Part shown: in pieces, positions 55,201 to 64,000 of the stretch
How the letters are laid out: every line of letters begins with the position of its first letter
Position numbering within the stretch: position 1 is the stretch's first letter
NCBI RefSeq assembly: GCF_000196735.1
Contig: NC_014551.1
Span: forward strand, 1,979,001 to 2,043,000
Direction: 5' to 3'
DNA length: 64,000 nt
Origin: Bacillus amyloliquefaciens DSM 7 = ATCC 23350
GTDB lineage: Bacteria; Bacillota; Bacilli; Bacillales; Bacillaceae
Notes under the pieces: model-generated
The model's input: the letters and a program-made list of their open reading frames with translations, nothing else
The model's database searches: none
Told to the model about the DNA's origin: nothing
Made by a program: the position numbers and the translations under genes

Positions 55201-58200
55201 TCAGGATATTCAGGATCTATCGGGACGTAGGCGCCTCCTGCTTTCCAAACTCCGAAGACTGCCGCGGCTTGTTCCGGTGATCTTGGTATCACAATGCCGA
55301 CGGCGGCATCTGGTCCGATCTGCCGTTTTTGCAGAGCTCTGGCGATTTTATTCGACCATTCATCTAATTCTTTATATGTGACTGACTTATCCCCGCTGAT
55401 AAGAGCCGCCCTATCAGGTGTTTTTCGCGCCTGGGTGATGAACAGTTCATGAACTGTGTTTTCCGGCAGCTGTTTATCCGTCATGCCGTTAAAGTCTGAA
55501 AGAATCCGGTTTCGTTCCGGGACAGTCAGCATATTGATCTCCCGTAAAGAGGATTCCGGTTCACGGACAATGTGTTCAAGCATCGTCAAAAAGTGGGAAG
55601 CCCAGCGCTCCATCGTTTCTTTTCGGAATAGAGCCGACGCATATTCAAACAGAAAATGAATCTGTCCCCCGCCTTCAGAAGCCTGCAAAGTGAAATCAAA
55701 TTTGGAAACCGGGCGGGACATGTCCGCAGGCTGAATATGCAAATCGTCCAGCAGCAGTTCCGCATGCTCCATATTCTGAACGACAAGCATCGCATCAAAC
55801 AGCGGATTGCGGCTTGTGTCACGCTGCACGCCGAGCCGTTCCACAAGCTCTTCGAACGGGTAGTCCTGATGCTCGTACGCTTCAAGCGCGGCCTGGCGGA
55901 CTTCCGCCAAGTAATCGGTGAACCGTTTGTCCGCTTTCGGCTCCGTTCTGATGGCGAGCGTGTTGACGAACATCCCGAGAATCGGTTCAAGGTCTTTGTG
56001 CGGGCGCCCGGCAATCGGCGAGCCGACGATAATATCTTCCTGCCCGCTCAGACGCGCGAGTAACGTATTGTACGCGGCAAGAAGCACCATATACAAAGTG
56101 GAGCCGTGATCCCGGGCGATGCGGTGAAGTCCGGATGCCGTTTCAGCGTCAAGCGCGCACGATACCGTGCCGCCCGCAAAGCTTCTGACAGCCGGACGGG
56201 GCTTGTCAGCCGGCAGTTCAAGCACCGGAAGCTCTCCTTCAAGCCGCTTCAGCCAATAGTCTTCCTGTTTCCGGTACCCTTCTTTCTGTTGAAATTCCCG
56301 CTGCCAGACGGCATAGTCTTTATATTGAAGGCGCATCGGCGCAAGCGTACGGCCGGCGTACAGCTCGCCGAATTCTTTAATCAGGGTGTTGACGGACACA
56401 CCGTCTGAAATAATGTGATGCATATCCGTCAATAAAAGATGGCGTTCATCCGATTCTTTCACGAGGGCCGCACGGAAGAACGGCGCTTCATCCAGACGGA
56501 ACGGCCGGACAAATGCGTCAGCTGACCCGGCATCCTCCAGCTGAAACGGCACGCTGGCATGGATGCGCTGCACCGGTTCGCCGTCAGGCCCCGTTTCAAA
56601 GGACGTTCTGAGCGAGTCATGCCGCTCAACAAGCTGCCGGAACGTCTCCTCCAGCCGCACGCGGTCAAGCGGGCCCGTCAGTTCCAGCACAGCCGGCATA
56701 TTGTAGCCGACACCGCCGTCTTCAAGCTGCTGGAGCACATACATCCGTTTCTGTGCCGAAGACACCGGATAGATGGCCTGTGTTTTTGCAGGCTGAATCG
56801 CTTCATACGGGCTCTCTTCGAGGTCCTGAATGACCGAAGCGAGCTCTTCCACCGTCGGCCGGGCGAAGATGTCCTGTAACGGCACCTGAACGCCGAACTC
56901 TTTGGCGATGCGGGAGACGAGAGCCGTCGCTTTCAGCGAATGGCCGCCCCGCTCAAAAAAGTGATCCCGGATGCCGACGGGGCCGTTTTTCAGCACCTCT
57001 TCCCAAAGGGCGCAAAGCTTCATTTCCGTGACGTTCCGCGGTGCGGTGTACGCCTGTCTGTCTGCCGCTCCGTCAGGAGCCGGCAGCGCGCGGCGGTCAA
57101 GCTTTCCGCTCGGCGTGACCGGCCACTCGGTCATCTCTATGAACTGAGCCGGCATCATGTAAGCCGGAAGGCGTGCCGCAAGCTCCGCCCGCACGTCATC
57201 GCTTTTTCGGCCTTCGATATAAGCGTAAAGCGCGGTATCGCCGTGGTCGGTCCGGGCGGTGACCGCCGCTTCACGGATGCCGTCAATACGCCGGATCGCC
57301 GCTTCGATTTCTCCCGGTTCAATCCGGTAGCCGCGGACTTTCACCTGTCCGTCTGAACGGCCGAGCCATTCGACAAGCCCGTCTTCTGTCCAGCGGGCGA
57401 TGTCCCCTGTCTGATACATGCGCTCCCCCGGATAAAACGGATCATCGAGAAAACGCTCCTCCGTCAGCTCAGGGCGGTTCAGATAGCCCCGCGCCACACC
57501 TGTCCCCGCGATGTACAGCTCTCCGGCCACACCCGCAGGCTGAACGGTTCCTCCGCCGTCTAACACATACAGACGGGCACCCGGAACGGGTTTTCCGATC
57601 GGAAGCCTTGTCCTGCCGCTGTCCCGTTTTCGGTCACAGACGTAAAAGGCCGCATCAACCGTCGCTTCTGTCGGCCCGTAGCCGTGAATGAGCACGGTCT
57701 CCGGCAAAAGATCGGCAAAACGGGCAGCCGTAAGCGGTGAAAGTGCTTCCCCTCCGGCAAACACGCGAGTCAGTGTTTTGCCGAGGCGGATTCTTGTTTC
57801 CTCAGGCTCCGTTTCCAGCGCGTCTAAAAAGCTGTTGACCATCGCCGGAATAAAATGCGCGGTCGTCACCTTTTCAGAGACAAAGGCTTCAATCATCAGG
57901 GCAGGATCTTTCTCCCAGCCGGACGGAAGCAGATACACAGAAGCGCCTGACATCGTCCACCAAAACAATTGCCAGATGGAAGCGTCGAAAGAAAAGGATG
58001 ATTTCAGTACGATGATATCCTCTTCCGTTAACGGAAACTGCCCTTGCATGCCGGATAAAAAGGCTGCGGCCTGTCGGTGTTCAACAGCCACTCCCTTCGG
58101 TGTTCCCGTCGAACCGGACGTGTAAATGATATAAGCGAGCGAATCGGCATCCGCTTCTTCAGAGACAGCCCCTGTCTCCGTTTCACCTGTAAGAGCAGAA

Positions 58201-59936
58201 AGAGAAACGTCAAGCGTCTCACCGGAAAAACCGGAAACGGATAACCCGGACTGTGCAAGCAGGAGACAGGCTCCGCTGTCAGCGAGCATATAACGCAACC
58301 TTTCCTCAGGATATTCCGGATCAAGCGGCACATAAGCGCCGCCCGCTTTTAACACGGCAAGCACAGAAATCACCATCTCCGGCGAGCGTTCAGCGAGCAC
58401 GCCGATGATGCTTTCTTTACAGACGCCTTTTTGACGAAGCTGGACAGCGAGTCTGTCTGTGTACTGATCAAGCTCGGCGTACGTCAGCATACCGCCCGGA
58501 AACCGGAGCGCCGGACGATCCGGCGAAAGCGCGGCGCCTCGGGTAAACAGCCCGTGAAGCGTCGGGGCCGGCGGTTCAACCGTTTCTGTTCGGTTAAACT
58601 CAGTTAACACCCGTTGTTTTTCTTCTTCATCCGCCATATCAATATGCCGAATCAGCTGATCTGGATTTCTAACGGCATTTTCGACGAGGGTCAGCAAATG
58701 AGTTTGAATGCGTTTGATTGATTTTTCAGTAAATAAAGCGGATTGATAATCAAAATTCAGCTCAATCAATCCCGTATCTGTCCGCTCCTTAATTAAAATG
58801 GAAAGCTCGTTTGCGGTATGCCCGCTGAAAAACATGGCCGTTTCAAAATCGAAGCCCTCTGCCTGACGCCATTCAAGGGGCTGGTACTGCATCGAAATAC
58901 CGATGATATTTTGCAGGTCGTGATGAACCTGCCTTAATTCATTGACAAAAAGATTGTAAGGATATTTCTGGTGCCGCATAACAGACAGCTGCTCTTTTCC
59001 TACACTGCGGACAAAGGACAGGAACTCCGCATCAGGATCTGCCGTCATTCTGATCGGCAGTGTGCTGACAAACATGCCGAGCATATCCTTTTCGAGCTTG
59101 GAACCCCGGTTTCCGTAATAAGTACCGATGGCAATATCCTTTTTAGCCGTCAGACGGCTGATGCATATGTATAACGAAGCCATAAACAGAGAGATGATGC
59201 TGAGATTATTTTCTTTGCAAAAACGCCGGATTGATTGTTCTAAGGAGTGAGAAAGAGTAATTGTATCTCTGGAAGCTGCAGTGCTTTGTCTAAGGTGAGA
59301 GGTTCGTTCCGCCAATGAAAGGTGTTCCGGAACAGTTCGGTACGTTTCAGTCCAAAATGAACGATCTTTTTGAAAACGGGAGGACTGTAAATATTGCTGT
59401 TCTTTTTCCATGTAGCTGAGATAGGAAGGTCTGTGATGATCAGTTAAATCCTCGCTCCGCATAATCTTTTGGTAGATATCAATAAGCTGGTTGCCGAGCA
59501 GATTGAGCGAGATGCCGTCCATGATAATGTGGTGAAATTTTGAATAAAGCCAAACTTCTTCGTCTGACATGACAAGCAGAGTAAATTGATACAGAGGTGA
59601 ATGAAACAGCTTGAACGGAACACGCGTCTGTGTGTCAATCCATGCATCCTGCTCTGATTGATCAGTATGAGTAAAATCAACGGTTTCTAAAGAAATCGGC
59701 GAATGCCCGGTCAAATACAGCTGGGGTTCTGACCCGTCGCCTTCCGTCAGTTGAAACCTGAGCGAATCATTTTGCAAGATAGAGAAATCTAAAGCACGGC
59801 GCAGTACGTCAAAATCGATGTTTCCCCTGAATTTGACGCACGCCGCAAGATTGCAGATACTTGTGCCCGGCTCGAGCAGCTCCGTAAACCACACTCTTCT
59901 TTGGGCGTGAGTTAAAGCATAAACAGTATTCTTCAA
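52260..59936 (-). CDS. ppsA/ppsD: Hybrid fengycin synthetase: PpsA-type start fused to PpsD-type end (Glu, D-Tyr)
   Basis: 2558 residues, open throughout. Domains: starter-type C 1-440 (HHIIMDG about 137; N-terminus like PpsA/FenC), A 465-960 with pocket DAWHFGGVDK (close to the fengycin Glu code), PCP (ERGGHSL about 999), C 1050-1470 (HHIISDG about 1175), A 1500-2000 with pocket DGTITAEVAK (published fengycin Tyr code, not Orn), PCP of GGDS type (about 2028), E 2070-2540 (HHLAVDG about 2215). PpsA should end with Orn-E; a protein ending Tyr-PCP-E and adjoining ppsE is PpsD. Simplest reading: in-frame deletion joining the ppsA 5' part to the ppsD 3' part, removing Orn, all of PpsB and PpsC, and the Pro and Gln modules. 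TTG start with GGAGGG 6 nt upstream. The 56-58.5 kb part is visibly richer in G+C than both ends. Alternative: a natural two-module enzyme acquired as such. Confidence 0.9.
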   Translation of the reverse strand: MKNTVYALTHAQRRVWFTELLEPGTSICNLAACVKFRGNIDFDVLRRALDFSILQNDSLRFQLTEGDGSEPQLYLTGHSPISLETVDFTHTDQSEQDAWIDTQTRVPFKLFHSPLYQFTLLVMSDEEVWLYSKFHHIIMDGISLNLLGNQLIDIYQKIMRSEDLTDHHRPSYLSYMEKEQQYLQSSRFQKDRSFWTETYRTVPEHLSLAERTSHLRQSTAASRDTITLSHSLEQSIRRFCKENNLSIISLFMASLYICISRLTAKKDIAIGTYYGNRGSKLEKDMLGMFVSTLPIRMTADPDAEFLSFVRSVGKEQLSVMRHQKYPYNLFVNELRQVHHDLQNIIGISMQYQPLEWRQAEGFDFETAMFFSGHTANELSILIKERTDTGLIELNFDYQSALFTEKSIKRIQTHLLTLVENAVRNPDQLIRHIDMADEEEKQRVLTEFNRTETVEPPAPTLHGLFTRGAALSPDRPALRFPGGMLTYAELDQYTDRLAVQLRQKGVCKESIIGVLAERSPEMVISVLAVLKAGGAYVPLDPEYPEERLRYMLADSGACLLLAQSGLSVSGFSGETLDVSLSALTGETETGAVSEEADADSLAYIIYTSGSTGTPKGVAVEHRQAAAFLSGMQGQFPLTEEDIIVLKSSFSFDASIWQLFWWTMSGASVYLLPSGWEKDPALMIEAFVSEKVTTAHFIPAMVNSFLDALETEPEETRIRLGKTLTRVFAGGEALSPLTAARFADLLPETVLIHGYGPTEATVDAAFYVCDRKRDSGRTRLPIGKPVPGARLYVLDGGGTVQPAGVAGELYIAGTGVARGYLNRPELTEERFLDDPFYPGERMYQTGDIARWTEDGLVEWLGRSDGQVKVRGYRIEPGEIEAAIRRIDGIREAAVTARTDHGDTALYAYIEGRKSDDVRAELAARLPAYMMPAQFIEMTEWPVTPSGKLDRRALPAPDGAADRQAYTAPRNVTEMKLCALWEEVLKNGPVGIRDHFFERGGHSLKATALVSRIAKEFGVQVPLQDIFARPTVEELASVIQDLEESPYEAIQPAKTQAIYPVSSAQKRMYVLQQLEDGGVGYNMPAVLELTGPLDRVRLEETFRQLVERHDSLRTSFETGPDGEPVQRIHASVPFQLEDAGSADAFVRPFRLDEAPFFRAALVKESDERHLLLTDMHHIISDGVSVNTLIKEFGELYAGRTLAPMRLQYKDYAVWQREFQQKEGYRKQEDYWLKRLEGELPVLELPADKPRPAVRSFAGGTVSCALDAETASGLHRIARDHGSTLYMVLLAAYNTLLARLSGQEDIIVGSPIAGRPHKDLEPILGMFVNTLAIRTEPKADKRFTDYLAEVRQAALEAYEHQDYPFEELVERLGVQRDTSRNPLFDAMLVVQNMEHAELLLDDLHIQPADMSRPVSKFDFTLQASEGGGQIHFLFEYASALFRKETMERWASHFLTMLEHIVREPESSLREINMLTVPERNRILSDFNGMTDKQLPENTVHELFITQARKTPDRAALISGDKSVTYKELDEWSNKIARALQKRQIGPDAAVGIVIPRSPEQAAAVFGVWKAGGAYVPIDPEYPEDRKQYIIADSGTALLLTVDDAIDQVPDGFNGEVLALEDIKESDASPVQSLSAPGDLAYIIYTSGTTGRPKGVMVEHRSVSQTLQWRSSFYDLNEKDTVLQLFSFSFDGFVTSMFTPLISGAKVAVLAEDEAKDILAIKHYLASQRITHMIIVPVLYRTLLDVLEPGDAESLRFVTLAGEAVDQNIISRSLSVCPHTELANEYGPTENSVATTAARHIEQNEDITIGRPIDHSQVYILNGDHPQPIGVTGELCISGSGLARGYRNLPQQTAQAFVQDPFRKNQRMYRTGDLAKWLPDGTLQYIGRMDEQVKIRGYRVELKEIEAALTGIKGVKEAAVTAQPASAGQTELCAYIVTEEGTDSETVQQALRNEMPAYMVPAFFETLESLPVTPNGKLDRRALPEPRKKAQTGRAFTEPAGAIEKELAAIWSEVLGTENIAADQSFFELGGDSNKALQVSARLHQAGKQIAVKDIFSRPTIKELAPYVRTERQPVSQAPAQGEVKWSPVQKWFFTQDMTEANHFNQSVMLTRKNPIDEEALRKTLKAITVHHDALRLVCKKDGEKGFFLFNRPADLADEQLYNLAILEVSGEEHEKERFIKRRVSELQRNMDLENGPLVQAGLFRSESEDYLFLSVHHLAVDGMSWRILLEDLASVYEQAASGKEINLPPKTVSFKTYTEQLADYAESRQLLQQAEYWREIEHYETESLPYEQADLYQASAKKRNTVSFTLTESETDALLRDVHSAYNTDTQDILLASAVLAVQKWSPRHALKIALEGHGRQTEQGGADISRTVGWFTSIYPVLFRSGAYEPLEEYEIRTLKTVKDTLRRIPEKGNGYGVLKYLTPPKLAGMTFGKAPEISFNYLGQFDAPGGNPAETEQPDAFLFSPLGGGDDMTDTWKREQSLEISAIAAQGRITVNMSYDTGRFRQDTIERLSESCRYFLLKLSEHCLGKTDTEKTVTDFDDRELTEEALQDIADLLSFH

Positions 59937-60023
59937 TGGAATCCCTCCGCTTCAATTTAAGAGGATAAGAAAGTGAAATAATTACAATTAAAATTCGACA
60001 GCATATGACTAAATCATCCATAT

Positions 60024-60095
60024 AAGCATTATTTTAAAACATATTTTAGAAATCACAATAAAAAATTAAATTTTTTCTAACATTTTTTAGAATAT
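60024..60095 (-). promoter_or_regulatory. Fengycin operon promoter with A/T-rich UP-like element
   Basis: Minus strand: TTGTGA (60053-60058), 16-nt spacer, TAAAAT (60031-60036), start near 60024, about 88 nt before the TTG. Upstream 60060-60090 is almost pure A/T with A- and T-tracts, like the UP element reported for the fengycin promoter. Hexamer matches are modest. Confidence 0.5.
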
Positions 60096-60390
60096 AGTAT
60101 AATCTCCTTACTTTGATTCTTCATTTCTATTATCTTTATACCATGTAAAACGGTATGTATGCACAATGCAAACCAGTTCTTAAACACTATAATAAGGAAT
60201 AAAATGTATAATTAATCGCGTCTTTAAAAAGATTTTGCCTCCCGGAAAGAAGTTTTTACGATAAAAATGAAAAATCGGTGAACATATAAGTAAAGAAAGC
60301 ATAAAAAAAAGCCTAATTTTGCAGATATTACTTTTTGAAAAGATCGATTCATAATGGCAATATAATGTTTTGCAGATCTCGTTCTCCATC
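60096..60390. other. A/T-rich intergenic region between dacC and the fengycin locus
   Basis: No supported gene. A minus-strand frame of 70 codons (60180-60392) overlaps the dacC terminator and has low-complexity hydrophobic content without a ribosome site. Other TATAAA/TATACT hexamers occur without good partners. It may carry upstream activator sites for the NRPS promoter. Confidence 0.4.
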
Positions 60391-60424
60391 AAAAAAAGCC
60401 GGATCCTGTAAGGATCGGCTTTTC
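60391..60424 (-). terminator. Intrinsic terminator of galM-dacC
   Basis: Stem AGCC-GATCCT / AGGATCCGGCT (one bulged base) with a 3-nt loop, followed by seven T residues on the minus strand, immediately after the dacC stop. Confidence 0.88.
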
Positions 60425-61900
60425 TTATTGATTTGCCAGCACGACTGCGATTTTGTCTTCAATGTCTTTTCCGTCATCTTCGTCTAGCAGCCCATTTTGA
60501 AGCACGGAAAAAATAAGAGTATCTCCTGTTTTTGTATCTGCATAGCCGGCTATCGAACTGACTGACGTTAATGACCCGGTTTTCGCTTTAATTTTGCCTT
60601 CTGCCGGAGTATCCTTCAGCCGATTCCGAAGGGTGCCTCCCGTCATTCTGTCACTCGCCCCGGCGACGGGAAGAGAACGAAGGAAAGCCGGGTACCACTT
60701 TTCTTTTTGAACCGCATACAAAAGCTCTCCGATTTGGCCGGCGGATACACCGTCAATATGAGAAACACCGGATCCGTCTCTTGCAATCAATTCATCCGGA
60801 TTCAGCCCGAACGATTTCAGCTCTGATTTCATCACATCTAAGCCCTTTTCCCAGCTGCCCTCGCCTTTTTTCACTTTTCCCATTTCCTTGATCAAAATTT
60901 CGGCGTGACCGTTGTTGCTCAGTTTCATAAACGGAATCAATAATTCTGAAAGAGGCATGGATGTCCGTGATGTGACTAGCTTGGTGTGACGGGGCATGCG
61001 CCCGGTTTTGACCTTCCCTTTTATTGTGATCCCCTGTTTTTTAAGCGCTTGTTTCCATAAATCTAAAGCATAGGACGACGGATCCCACACTGCAGCCCAT
61101 TCTTTTGCCTTTGCCGCACCCGCCGGTATGGTTCCCTTTACTGTAATCACATTGCCCCCATGCTCCCGTTCAATGGTCAAATCTTTCTTTTCATCAGAAG
61201 CGACGGTCTTCACTTCATTTTTCACGCGAACGACGTCCGTATTGGGGGAAATCGAAATACGCGGTTTTTTACCGGGCTGTTTTGCCGGGCTGATTTCCGC
61301 CATCACCGTTCCGGTATCATAATCCTCGTTTGGGGAAGCGGTAAGAGCTGATACTTGCGCGCCATAGTATTGGCCTTCATCGCTCCACGGAAGATCAACT
61401 GAATACCTGGTATCGTCATACCACGAATCATCCCCGATCAGTTCTCCTTTAATGACGCGGATGCCTCTTTCTTTGACCTGTTTTGCCATCTTCTCAAAAT
61501 CAGAAGCCAATAGAGTCGGATCGCCTTTCCCTCTCAGATAAAGGTTTCCGTGCAGCTGTTTCCCTTTCACGGCGCCATCTGCCCGTACTTCTGTCTTAAA
61601 CCTGTAATCTTCTCCGAGCACAGAAAGCGCCGCAGATGCCGTCAGCAGCTTCATCAGTGATGCGGGCCTCAGCCGCATATCTTCCCCGCTTGCGAACAGC
61701 ACTTCTCCCGTTTTTGCTGATTGTACACTGACACCCGCTGCAGCGCCTTTTAAAGCAGGCTCTTCATTCAGAATTTGTTGCAGCTCTTTTTGCAAAGCAT
61801 TTTTTTGTTCGGCCGCTTTGGCGGAATCATCAATATAAGGAACTGCGGCTATAATCAAAAGCAGAATCACCGCGCTCAAGCGTTTGACATATGTTTTCAA
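60425..61900 (-). CDS. dacC: D-alanyl-D-alanine carboxypeptidase PBP4a (DacC)
   Basis: Class C low-molecular-weight penicillin-binding protein (491 residues, S13 family). An N-terminal signal segment (10-22 hydrophobic, cleavage near AKA at 29) exports it. Active-site motifs: SLMK (Ser81, Lys84), SNN in KLSNNGHAE about two-thirds along, and KTG in AKTGSLTS near 440; the large insert between SxxK and SxN is typical of PBP4a. It trims the terminal D-Ala of muropeptides. TTG start at 61900 preceded by GAGGCGGG. galM ends 18 nt upstream, so they form an operon as yoxA-dacC does in B. subtilis. Confidence 0.94.
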   Translation of the reverse strand: MKTYVKRLSAVILLLIIAAVPYIDDSAKAAEQKNALQKELQQILNEEPALKGAAAGVSVQSAKTGEVLFASGEDMRLRPASLMKLLTASAALSVLGEDYRFKTEVRADGAVKGKQLHGNLYLRGKGDPTLLASDFEKMAKQVKERGIRVIKGELIGDDSWYDDTRYSVDLPWSDEGQYYGAQVSALTASPNEDYDTGTVMAEISPAKQPGKKPRISISPNTDVVRVKNEVKTVASDEKKDLTIEREHGGNVITVKGTIPAGAAKAKEWAAVWDPSSYALDLWKQALKKQGITIKGKVKTGRMPRHTKLVTSRTSMPLSELLIPFMKLSNNGHAEILIKEMGKVKKGEGSWEKGLDVMKSELKSFGLNPDELIARDGSGVSHIDGVSAGQIGELLYAVQKEKWYPAFLRSLPVAGASDRMTGGTLRNRLKDTPAEGKIKAKTGSLTSVSSIAGYADTKTGDTLIFSVLQNGLLDEDDGKDIEDKIAVVLANQ

Positions 61901-61918
61901 TATTATCCCGCCTCTTTC

Positions 61919-62911
<993 letters not shown>

Positions 62912-62956
62912 CTAGCATGTATAGGAATTCCATTTTCTAAACTCATTTTCCTTCTA

Positions 62957-62991
62957 TAAAAAAACATCGCCCGTATGAACTGAGCGATGTG
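62957..62991 (-). terminator. Intrinsic terminator of yoeA
   Basis: Stem ACATCGC / GCGATGT with a 12-nt loop and a seven-T tail on the minus strand, 3 nt after the yoeA stop. Confidence 0.85.
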
Positions 62992-62993
62992 CT

Positions 62994-64000
62994 TTATTGA
63001 ATCAGCCGGGTAATCTGCTTTTTCTTCCATACAAATCGGTAATACCCGTATTGCAGCAGCAGGCTGACGACGAAAGCCGCCGGATAACCGACCCAGATGC
63101 CGAGAATACCGAGTGTTGTGTAATGAGAAAGAATAAAGGCGACAGGCACTTCAATTCCCCAAATTGTAAAAATGCTGATAATCGTCGGCCATAACACCGT
63201 ACCGCTCGCCCGCATTGTCGCTGAAACAATCTGAGCGTGACCGAAAATCAAATAGCTCCAAAGTGTAATCATAATAAGATTGCGGGCAATATGCAGTGTA
63301 CCCTGATCTGTTAAAAACAAGGCCAGTATCTGTCGGGTGAAGGTGTAGATCAGCAGAATCAATACCCCGCCAATCAAATAATTCAGGCCGATGCCGACTT
63401 TGATGACCTGTTTCAGCCGGCCGAATTGATTAGCCCCTATGGACTGGGCGGCAAAAATTGAAACGGCGATACCGAGGCTTACCGCCGGCATCTGCACATA
63501 ACTCGCCACTTGGTTGACGACCCCGTAAGCCGCCGTCGCGTTTGATCCGTAATGATTAACAAAAGAGATGACCGCGATTTCAGAAAGTGATACGAGAATC
63601 ATATTGATACTCGACGGAATACCGAGCCGCAGTAAAAGCGCAAGCAGCTTTCTGTCCATTTTAAGAGAGCGGAAAGCAGCCCGGTCAAATGCCAATGGAT
63701 GCTTCTTTTTCCTCAAATAAACCATGAGTACGATAAATGTCACGATGTTTGAAATCACCGTTGCATACGCCGATCCGTAAATGCCGAACTTCGGAAGCCC
63801 GAAAAGTCCGAGAATCAATAACGGCAATAGCCCTATGTTAATGACTGTACTGACGATTAACGTATAAAACGGGGTCTTTGAATCTCCCGTTCCGCGTAAA
63901 AATGTCGTATAAGCAAAATATAAAAACATCAGCGGCATTGCACAAAACAAAATGCGCGCATATCGGACACTGACATCTATTACATTTTCCGGCGTTCCCA
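62994..64000 (-). CDS. yoeA: MATE-family efflux transporter YoeA (partial, N-terminus outside window)
   Basis: C-terminal 335 or so residues of a polytopic multidrug/oligosaccharide/polysaccharide transporter. The frame is open to the right edge, with in-frame coding (GTPENVIDVSVRYARIL) upstream of any internal start, so the gene begins beyond the window. Seven or more hydrophobic segments and the MATE-type repeat FLRGTGDSKTP and TMRASGTVLWPT, one per half, are visible. Likely drug or metabolite export driven by an ion gradient; substrate unknown. Separate from galM by its own terminator. Confidence 0.88.
   Translation of the reverse strand, partial: GTPENVIDVSVRYARILFCAMPLMFLYFAYTTFLRGTGDSKTPFYTLIVSTVINIGLLPLLILGLFGLPKFGIYGSAYATVISNIVTFIVLMVYLRKKKHPLAFDRAAFRSLKMDRKLLALLLRLGIPSSINMILVSLSEIAVISFVNHYGSNATAAYGVVNQVASYVQMPAVSLGIAVSIFAAQSIGANQFGRLKQVIKVGIGLNYLIGGVLILLIYTFTRQILALFLTDQGTLHIARNLIMITLWSYLIFGHAQIVSATMRASGTVLWPTIISIFTIWGIEVPVAFILSHYTTLGILGIWVGYPAAFVVSLLLQYGYYRFVWKKKQITRLIQ

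Noticed and set aside
52260..59936. Treating the two-module gene as an ordinary PpsA/FenC (Glu-Orn)
   Set aside because: The second A domain reads a Tyr code and the gene is followed directly by the Ile-thioesterase gene; PpsB, PpsC and most of PpsD are absent.
60180..60392. 70-codon ORF upstream of the fengycin locus
   Set aside because: It overlaps the dacC terminator, is very A/T-rich and has no ribosome site.

Overview
The window is chromosomal DNA from a member of the Bacillus subtilis group. The bioWAFDBI operon, the yngA-yngL block, dacC-galM-yoeA and two large lipopeptide NRPS loci on one strand match the B. amyloliquefaciens/B. velezensis layout. Iturin-type synthetase next to a crippled fengycin locus points to B. 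amyloliquefaciens sensu stricto (DSM7-like) rather than a fengycin-producing B. velezensis; that placement is inference. No tRNA, rRNA, CRISPR array, insertion sequence or prophage gene was seen.

Layout. 1-26860 (minus): the iturin-family operon ituD-ituA-ituB. ItuD is a malonyl transacylase. ItuA is a 3982-residue PKS/NRPS hybrid that activates a fatty acid, extends it, installs the beta-amino group and adds Asn1. ItuB, cut by the window edge, has Tyr2-E, Asn3-E, Gln4 and the start of a fourth module. The Gln signature in module 3 excludes bacillomycin D and L and leaves iturin A, mycosubtilin or bacillomycin F. 26860-27640: a gene-poor gap with a probable gene remnant. 27677-29850 (minus): scoA-scoB-yxjF ketone-body genes. 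30032-36213 (minus): bioW-bioA-bioF-bioD-bioB-bioI, behind a sigma-A-like promoter flanked by two BirA-type inverted repeats. 36489-38461 (plus): yngA-yngB-yngC. 38517-46179 (minus): yngJ-I-HA-HB-G-F-E, a leucine/isovalerate catabolic operon whose acyl-CoA synthetase gene yngI carries an in-frame TAA at codon 76. 46315-48361 (minus): yngK and yngL. 48434-59936 (minus): a fengycin/plipastatin locus reduced to two genes. 60425-64000 (minus): galM-dacC and the 3' part of yoeA.

The most notable object is the reduced fengycin locus. Instead of five synthetases and ten modules, one 2558-residue protein has the lipoinitiating condensation domain and Glu module expected of the first enzyme, followed by a Tyr-PCP-epimerase module expected at the end of the fourth enzyme (PpsD/FenA). 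It is followed 19 nt later by the normal Ile-thioesterase terminal enzyme. The frame is open throughout and the promoter, start, termination module and native partner junction all remain. This looks like a large in-frame internal deletion that left a three-module line which could make an acyl-Glu-D-Tyr-Ile lipotripeptide.

The middle genes are metabolically related. The yng operon takes branched acyl-CoA through a biotin-dependent carboxylase to HMG-CoA, acetoacetate and acetyl-CoA; ScoAB and YxjF interconvert acetoacetate, its CoA ester and 3-hydroxybutyrate; the bio operon supplies the cofactor of YngHA/HB.
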